Assembly (NCBI RefSeq): GCF_000002595.2 | Contig: NC_057020.1 | Coordinates: 6,182,985-6,246,984 of the forward strand | Length of the DNA stretch: 64,000 nt | Reading direction: 5' to 3' | Source: Chlamydomonas reinhardtii | Taxonomy: Eukaryota > Chlorophyta > Chlorophyceae > Chlamydomonadales > Chlamydomonadaceae | Shown: positions 57,397-64,000 of the stretch, piece after piece | Position numbering within the stretch: position 1 is the stretch's first letter | How the letters are laid out: every line of letters starts with the position of its first letter | Made by a program: the position numbers and the translations under genes | Notes under the pieces: generated by a model | The model's database searches: none | What the model was told of the DNA's origin: nothing | What the model saw: only the letters and a program-made list of their open reading frames with translations

Positions 57397-59570
57397 TCAG
57401 CACCCTCTGTGCGGTAGCGGCGCCGTCGCCACAGCGCCTGCGCGCGCCTGTCGCGCCGCCTCCGCGGCCACGCCGGCCTGCAAGGCCGCCGCCTCAGCGG
57501 CCCGGATGTCATCGAACCAGGGGTGCGCCAGCGCCCGAGCCGCGGATACGCGGTGACGGGGGTTGGGCGCCAGCATGCGGCTCAGCAGGTCCAGAGCCTG
57601 CGGGTCAGCCGCCAGCCGGGGCACAAGCTGCAAGGCAGGCAGAAATGGCACCCAACGAACAGCGACGTCAGCACCGCGACGGGAGGGCTGCGCATGCAGC
57701 ATCACGAGGACCGGAGCTTCAGACATGGCATCCGCAAGCCCGCCCCACCGCTCACCTGATTCAGCGGCTGCGGCTGGTATGCCCTCGAACCCATGCCGGT
57801 CGCGCCCAGCATCTGTTCCAGCTCAGGCCAAGCCTTGGCGCTAGGGGTCCCCAGCTTGGCGAAGATGTCGTCCAGCTGCCCCAGCTCCGAGTCCGACACG
57901 AACAGCGGTGAACCGGTATTGGCCATCTCGGCAAGCACGCAGCCCGCGCTCCACACGTCCACGGTGGGGCTGTAGCTCTTGCAGCCCAGCAGCAGCTCCG
58001 GCGGCCGGTAGAAGAGCGTCACCACCTGTTCGAGCGCCGGAGAGCATAGCAAAGTCAACGCTGGGGGCAAGTGAGCGACCGCTTCCATCGATATTCCCCA
58101 GCCCAGCGTGCTTGCTTGACTGGCAGCAATGCCACATGCGGCCAGAGAGGCACGACCCGGGCGGGGCCCCGCTCAGGCCTAACACGGCCTTTGCTCCGCC
58201 AGGTTTCCGAATTCTGAGCTGCGACCTTATCTTTCATGATGAGGGGTCGTTCACCAAGGCACTCCGCACTGAAATGACAAGGTCCAGCACCCCCCGTGCA
58301 CCCCTATGAGTCCGCGCACTCACCCAGTCGGTGTACGCCTGCTCGTCGGGCAGGTACGAGCGCGCCAGGCCAAAGTCCGCAATCTTGATCTGCACCCGGC
58401 CCGCTGCAGTGGCCGGAGCCGTGTCCTCTGGGGCCGTTGTGGCGGCTGCCGCCGCTGATGCTACATCGGAGGGCGCGGGCCCCATGAGGATGTTTTGCGG
58501 CTTGATGTCTGCATGGGCACGGAGCGCGGGTGATGGCCCCTGTCAGTTGGTCAAAACATGCACACTCCATCCAACCAAACCGTCCACTCAAGATACCCCC
58601 TCACCTCGGTGCATGATGCCGTTCATGTGCGCATGCTTCAGCCCGCTCAGTAGCTGGTACATGATCGACTGCAAAGCAGGCGGCACAGCAATCAAGAGTG
58701 GATGGGTGTACAAAAGCGAATGCAAAGTTCATGGGTAACTTCTCCGCGCGTTCGCACGCGTTCGCATGCGAAACGCACCACTGCCTTTCCGCTCATGCAT
58801 TCCCTGTCCGCGCCGTTCGTCCCGAGCTTAAAAAGTAAATATGCAAGTAGACAAGCAATATACCCTTCTCACGTACGCGCACCTTGGCTGTGCTCATGCT
58901 CAGCGCGTGCGGCCGGTGCTGCATAAAGGCGTGCAGGTCACAGTGGAGCAGCTCGACCACCAAGTAGCAGCTCTGCTTGCGGCCGGTACCGGAGCCAGCG
59001 GTACCTTGCCGCAGCGGCGGCGGTCCGACAGGCGACATGATGACGTCCCGCAGGCCCACGATGTTGGGGTGCCGCAGCTCCTTGAGCATGGTGATTTCGC
59101 GGAGTGTGGAAGCCGCCAACCCGTACTCTGTCATGTCCGCGGCTTTGATCGCTGCGGGCGAGCAACAAGAGGAGGTTCAGGTTTGAGGCGTTCTTGCAAA
59201 TGGGCTGATAGGAGGGCGAGGTAAAGTACATTGCAGGCCTGGTCCGGTGTGTGTGTGATGGGACAGGGTGATAGCGCACGGGAATAGCAGTACAGCACAC
59301 TCGACACCGTTGGTACGCCTTCAGAGGGCCCTATCTTCCAATGACGGAGTGGGCTGGGTCTTCAAGCACAATTCACGCACCCAGCAGCTCGTGCGTCTCG
59401 CGGTGGTAGGCCTTGAACACGGCCCCGTAGGCGCCCGCGCCGATCTGGCCCATCTTCACGTACAGGTACTTGTGCAGCGCTGTCGTGAGCGCCAGCAGGT
59501 CAATTACGGGCTCAGTAAAGCCCAGCTGTGGTCCCGAAAAGCCGAAGCGCGCCAGTAGGCTGTGCAGCTC
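57397..59570 (-). CDS. Cyclin-dependent kinase-like Ser/Thr kinase, 5' exon not placed
   Basis: Exons join in phase: 59570-59381, 59151-58883, 58668-58605, 58508-58324, 58025-57756, 57627-57397 (TGA), encoding about 370 residues. The first exon starts with a good acceptor (CCACAG|GAGCTG), so the ATG lies in an unplaced upstream exon. Motifs in order: IGAGAYGAVFKAY (Gly loop), LLAIK (Lys), AASTLREITMLKELRHPNI (PSTAIRE position), ELLHCDLHAFM, MHRDIKPQNIL, KIADFGLAR, VVTLFYRPPELLLG, DVWSAGCVLAEM, RMLAPNPRHRVSAARALAHPWF. This is the CDK family layout with an active-site set that looks intact. The cyclin-binding helix deviates from PSTAIRE, and there are inserts before LVVELLHCD (GPPPLRQGTAGSGTG) and before DFG (Ala/Thr-rich, about 24 residues). 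The subfamily cannot be assigned. Confidence 0.87.
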
Positions 59571-61280
59571 CTGTGGAGTGTGGGGTTGCAAAGGACGGCC
59601 GGCGGGTGAGGGACGTGGTTCAAGGCCTGCGGCGCCGTCATGCAGGGTGCAGCGCAGCGACGGCTGATGAGTATAAACATGACTTTAGAGTCCGTTGGGC
59701 TAGGCGAAATTGCAGAACCAGCTATGTGCACGAAGGGCCTCAAAGTGCGAACGATGGGTCAGGCCGACTTCACGAGTTGTCGTGCGCGTCGGCTAGATCA
59801 TTACAATGATACTACGTGTTCATAGGATATCAAAAAGTAGTGACCCCAGTGGCCTGGGAAGAAAGTTCCCGTTGGGAAGAAGAGCGGGCGCCTGCAGGAA
59901 ACACCCGCTTACCGCGTCCACGCCTCTTTGTAAAAGCCATGGAAGTATGTGAGTGTTCACCCATGCTGCTTCCGCGCACGCCAGGCTGCATTTGCGCAGG
60001 TTTCCGACCAGCGTGGCAATGTTTGTATTCGTGGCCAGGTCTGTGCTCCGCCCGCTTGTTGACGTGGTGCCAGCATTCCTTAGAGAACCTGACAGCTCCA
60101 TAGCTGGAGCTAGGCACGTCGCAGCGGCCATTTGCCTGAAAACGACAAGAGTGGCTCCCTGCGGTCTCAGGACGTGCTTGTCTCGTTCAGTGACGGTGTG
60201 TGTCAATCCGCTGTAGTATTGTATTATATTAACAAGACGGTTTTGGAGGAACGCAACCGCGAGGGTTAACGGGCTGATTCCCCGTGGGGTGCACTTTGCC
60301 GATGATTGTGGTGGGAACAAGTGAGAAGAAGTTCGACGGTTGCCCATGTGCCGTCTACAGCATACATTTATAAAGCACAACCTCTACCTTTGTGGCCGGG
60401 GAGGAGGGTCTGCCAGGCTACTTGGCTCGAGCCGGCACGTTGTTAAGAGAAGCTAGTTGTGGCAACCGTATACGGTAGTCACCTCGCCGCCTGCATTTGG
60501 GGAGACTCTGCCGCCAGGCCAGGCCTGCTTGCATCGTCCAGGGGTAGGCCGCCGCCGCTGGCGCGAAGGGCCCTAAAAACGTTCTCGCCCATGGCAGCAT
60601 CCAGGGGCCCAAAAAATGCCTAGTTTTTAGCGTTTGGGGGGGCTCCGCCTCCCAACCCCCCCCCCGGAAAGGGATAGTTGGCGAGATTCGGGGACCGTAT
60701 GCAGCCCCACGCGGCGAGAATGCACCCCCATTGCCCAATCTTTCTCGCCCGAGGGCCTACATTGGGGCCTGCTTCTTGCCGCTCCCCGATGATGCAAGCC
60801 CTGCGCCAGGCACGCGACTGCTTGTCATATATGCCTTGGCAATGTCTAGAAATGTGAAGGAGGAAGCAGGTGATAGAGGTCAGAGGTTAGGATTGGGTGT
60901 GCAGGCGTGATGTTTCAGTCCATCTGGCAGTCCGCCACTACAGCGACTACGACGCAACCCCTGATCTTGTTACCTAGCCGTGCAGTATGACCCTTTCGCG
61001 GCACACAAGTGCCTAAGCGTGATAGCTGTAACCGCATGGATCGCACATAGGACCCCCCCATGACTACGGCCCATCTCAGTCGCCAACCTTCAAATGAATA
61101 CCGACTCTCAAGAAAGGTACCAACACGCACACCAGCTCCGATCCTCTCGCTCCACTATTCGGGCCCTGGACTATATACGCGCGTGGCCGTCTCCCAACAC
61201 GATGCGCTTGGGCAGAGCCTTGCACACCTAGTCTACTGCGGTACGATAGCTTCATCAAAATTGCACCGCGCCCGAATGCT
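59571..61280. other. Intergenic with one repeat copy
   Basis: Should include the CDK 5' exon and promoter and the GST 3' UTR. Contains repeat C at 60673-60805. No other gene is seen. Confidence 0.4.
60673..60805. repeat. Dispersed repeat C, copy 2
   Basis: Same order of blocks as at 41025-41165, about 85-90 percent alike by eye, in the same orientation. Here it follows a G-rich AGGGGGGGCTCC-like stretch. Confidence 0.75.
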
Positions 61281-64000
61281 TTAGCCCAGGGTGTTGGCGT
61301 TGGGAGCGGCCAGGCGCTTGGGTGAGGCCAGGTATTCCTTGATGCCGGGCTGCGAGGCGATGTGGTCGTGGAACACAACCAGCTCGGGGTACTGCGGGGG
61401 AGAGCGAGGGGCACAGGGATGGGGGGCACGGGACCCCATGCGAGGTTTGGCACAGCGCTTCAACGGCCAGGAAGTCGGCCACTTCGAGTGCAACGTAGGC
61501 ACGCGGCTGGACCCTGTGCGATAACTTCGGACGTCTGCACGTCCCCACCGCTCCATCCAGCTTTCTCCGCTTCCCCACCTCCTTCTTGATGGCGTCCTCG
61601 AAGATGCGCAGGTGCAGGTCCAGGATCTCCCACAGGCACAGGTCGGCGATGGTCAGACCGGCGCCCACCGTGTGCTTGCCGCCGTTCTTGGCCAGAAAGT
61701 TGGCTAGGTACACCATGTGCGCGCCGCCTGCGACGAGGGTGCGATGGGCGGTTGCTTGGGGTGCATTTGGCGACCTTGTGTGCTACATGGCTACTGCTTA
61801 CTCAGGCGGTTGCCCCACTAGTCCCCCACCGTTGCGGCCCTCGCTGGTGGTCTTGTCGAAGTAGGTCTTCCAGTACAAGTCCTTGGCGGCCTCCTCCTGG
61901 GAGCAGCAACAGGACAGGGTACTTGTGAGCTCGGGAACGCAATTTCACGTCAGCACGAGCGATGATTGAGTCACTGTGTATCCGTAGACTACTGTCCAAC
62001 ATCTATACGACAACACGTTGCCCCGAGCGCCTCCCTGCCAACGCATTTCCAAAACCCCTTTATGCCAGCCATGCTGCACCTCCAAGCCCCTGCGCTACTC
62101 ACCAGCTTGTCATTGTAGATCTGTTGACCAGCGCAGTAAGCACGCGTTGTACATTGAAAGCACACAGTGGGAGCGTTAGGAGCAATCTATGTGTGACAGC
62201 GACAGCCCCACCACGCCTCTGGACGTCCCGCGTGCCCGCAGCAGCCCCGCCGTTAAGGCAGCATGTGGCCCATGCACATACGTGGCCTTGACGCCATGTA
62301 CTCAACGTGCTCACGTGGACTCCCACCCGCAAGTCCGCACGCGCCCGCAACTGCACCACGCCACGTAGGCCTGATCCCGGCATCCCGCCCGGCCCGACTT
62401 GCTGCCACGCCGCACTCCTTTGGCAGCTGCAACCAATCAGGTCGTGTCTCCAGCCCGCCTTACTCACCAGGTTGACGTATCTGCGCGACAGACAGGCAGC
62501 AACGGTGGTTATACCAGGCACGCCAACGTACGGTGACACGGGGGCAGGCACGTGTGCCGTATGTGCGCATAAGGTCAAAGGCAGTGTGCATAAGGTCGAA
62601 GGCACTCTTAACACGGACAACTTACTTGACACGCAGGGACTCCACGCCCTCCTGCAAATGTGATGAAGGCGGCCAGCAAGGGCATTTATCAGCGGTCACA
62701 AGGCGATATGTTTCAGGGTCGCCATCACTGCTACACGAGAATAACGCAGTGCCCATGCCTGATGGCCTGAGCGGTCCTTCCGCCATGCCCTGCGGCCTCT
62801 GCCACCCCGGAGCCACTATGCGTACAAGAACACGCAAGACTCTGGACCATCGGCCGTCGCATGAACCCCTGACTACCGCAGCGCAGCCCCGAGGCAAAGC
62901 TCCTCACGGCCCACCGCCCCACCATGATCTCATCCACAGCCACCATCTCCGTCTCATCCTTGCCCTGCAGCTTGTACTTGCGGGCAAGGTAGCTGTGGCA
63001 TGTGAAGCAGGATTCAGAGAGTGGTGCGTCAGTGGACCGGAGAAGGCAGAGGGGGGTTGATCCGACACCGACAGCGACGGCGAAGGTGGGGAATTAAAGG
63101 TGGAAGGTGGAAGGTGGCGGTGGAAGGTGGTACGTATCCGGCATCCTGGGGCCCGCCTATGCCCCCACTAACTGTCACATCGGAGAGTCCCGGACAAGTC
63201 GCGTCGCACGTTGTAGGCTTCGGTGCAGATGATGCCGCGCCCCTTACAAGAAGCGGTTAAAGACACTCTCCACGTATGTGTTGGGCAGTGTTGGATGACT
63301 GGCAGACAGGACAGTTACGACAGCCGTGGACCACGGTGGCACGCTGGAGCTTGCAAAGGTAGCACTATGGGGAGCCCTCCTGAGAAGGGGGGAGGGCTGG
63401 GACTGCTGGTGGAGGGCGCGGGCGCGGTGTTCCACGATGACGACATTCTGGGGAGCCGAGGGCCCTCCCCACGAGGAGGGAGCCCCGGTACATGCGGTTC
63501 TCCCCAGAGGAGAGGCGCTCCGGTCCATGGGGAACCCCCCCATACCTCGGTCATGCCGTGCCTTTTGCTGCCTAGCAAGGGTGGCGCCGGAGTGGCATGC
63601 ATGGAGAACGAACTGCGGGGCCCCTCATCACCATAGACTTTGCCCCAAACTCTGGCATTCAGTTGGTGGGGGACTGAACACGTTGCTGACACGCCTTAAC
63701 CCCATCACGCCGCCATGACGCCAACCCCGCGCGCACTACGTGCATCTGCGGCCGGCACTGCGCCCGATCCTGCCCCATACCCAAGCCGGGCGGCCCGCGG
63801 TTCGCTCTGGCCACACGCACCGGGCGATGGTGTTGGACTGCACGATGTTCAAATCGCCATCCACAAGCCTGCATTTGCAATTAGGCATGTCAGCGCCGCA
63901 AGGAGAAGATCGCTAAAGTTTTAGAAGCAGATTGCAAAGTAACCAGGCTTACCTGGGGCACTGTCGAATTGACATGGGTAATGTAGACGCGTGCAGAGCA
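61281..64000 (-). CDS. Glutathione S-transferase, pi/sigma-like, 5' end outside window
   Basis: Nine exons join in phase: 64000-63953, 63868-63821, 62992-62923, 62651-62626, 62480-62468, 62120-62103, 61896-61830, 61727-61579, 61391-61281 (TAA), giving about 183 visible residues. The thioredoxin-fold part contains CPRLVDGDLNIVQSNTIARY, with the QSN-x-I glutathione-binding turn, then LARKYKLQGKDETEMVAVDE. The C-terminal helical domain has LTIADLCLWEILDLHLRIFE and ends YPELVVFHDHIASQPGIKEYLASPKRL. The order matches cytosolic pi, alpha and sigma class GSTs, which conjugate glutathione to electrophiles. The first strand with the catalytic Tyr should lie beyond the right edge: the frame stays open to 64000, although an in-frame ATG occurs in the first visible exon. 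Two exons are tiny (13 and 18 nt). Confidence 0.9.

Noticed and set aside
59504-59743. Candidate CDK start at an ATG near 59640 (MTAPQ)
   Set aside because: It lacks a proper donor to join the exon at 59570, so the true 5' exon is left unplaced.

Overview
This looks like nuclear DNA of a volvocine green alga (the Chlamydomonas/Volvox lineage). The evidence is intron-rich genes with GC-rich exons, introns of about 100-400 nt with GTGAGT/GTGCGT donors, TGTAA polyadenylation signals downstream of stops, an intact ciliary BBS1 gene, and a membrane-anchored TKL kinase with the ectodomain style typical of these algae. Intergenic DNA is less GC-rich than C. reinhardtii usually is, so a colonial relative is possible; the species cannot be fixed from sequence alone. 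All gene models were made by hand from splice sites, phase and protein motifs.

Layout, left to right: (1) 1-5242, minus, an Ala/Glu/Gln-rich coiled-coil protein running off the left edge. (2) 7200-8590, plus, a two-qRRM hnRNP H/F-like RNA-binding protein. (3) 10983-18024, minus, a receptor-like TKL kinase in about 19 exons, one of only 12 nt. (4) 19722-25679, plus, BBS1 in 15 exons, with a small antisense two-exon gene nested in its intron 13 (24539-24954). (5) 26927-31602, minus, a type II inositol-polyphosphate 4-phosphatase-like protein. (6) 32195-33963, minus, a cupin-fold protein with an N-terminal membrane segment. (7) 35132-36844, minus, an unknown protein with an organelle-transit-like N terminus. 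(8) about 37-44.8 kb, a gene-poor, repeat-rich interval. (9) 44815-47559, minus, a Gln/Ala/Gly-rich protein. (10) 49378-53909, minus, an RCC2/TD-60-like RCC1-repeat protein. (11) 54.6-55.5 kb, a transposon graveyard. (12) 57397 to about 59570, minus, a CDK-like kinase. (13) 61281 to the right edge, minus, a pi/sigma-like glutathione S-transferase with 13-nt and 18-nt exons.

The genes do not form one pathway. BBS1 (ciliary cargo adaptor), the receptor kinase, the phosphoinositide phosphatase, the CDK and RCC2 are separate signalling or cell-biology genes that happen to be neighbours.

The most unusual signal is a dispersed family in the accessory DNA. Its copies carry the same short C-terminal coding exon, which ends in a basic nuclear-localisation-like tail and in one copy holds an RDVN-x-A-x-NI motif like RuvC-III of Fanzor/TnpB. 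Each is followed 170-200 bp after the stop by a conserved segment of up to three small hairpins. Paired bases in the middle hairpin change together between copies, as expected of a structured RNA. One copy is split by a 472-bp hAT-type MITE with a perfect 8-bp target duplication.
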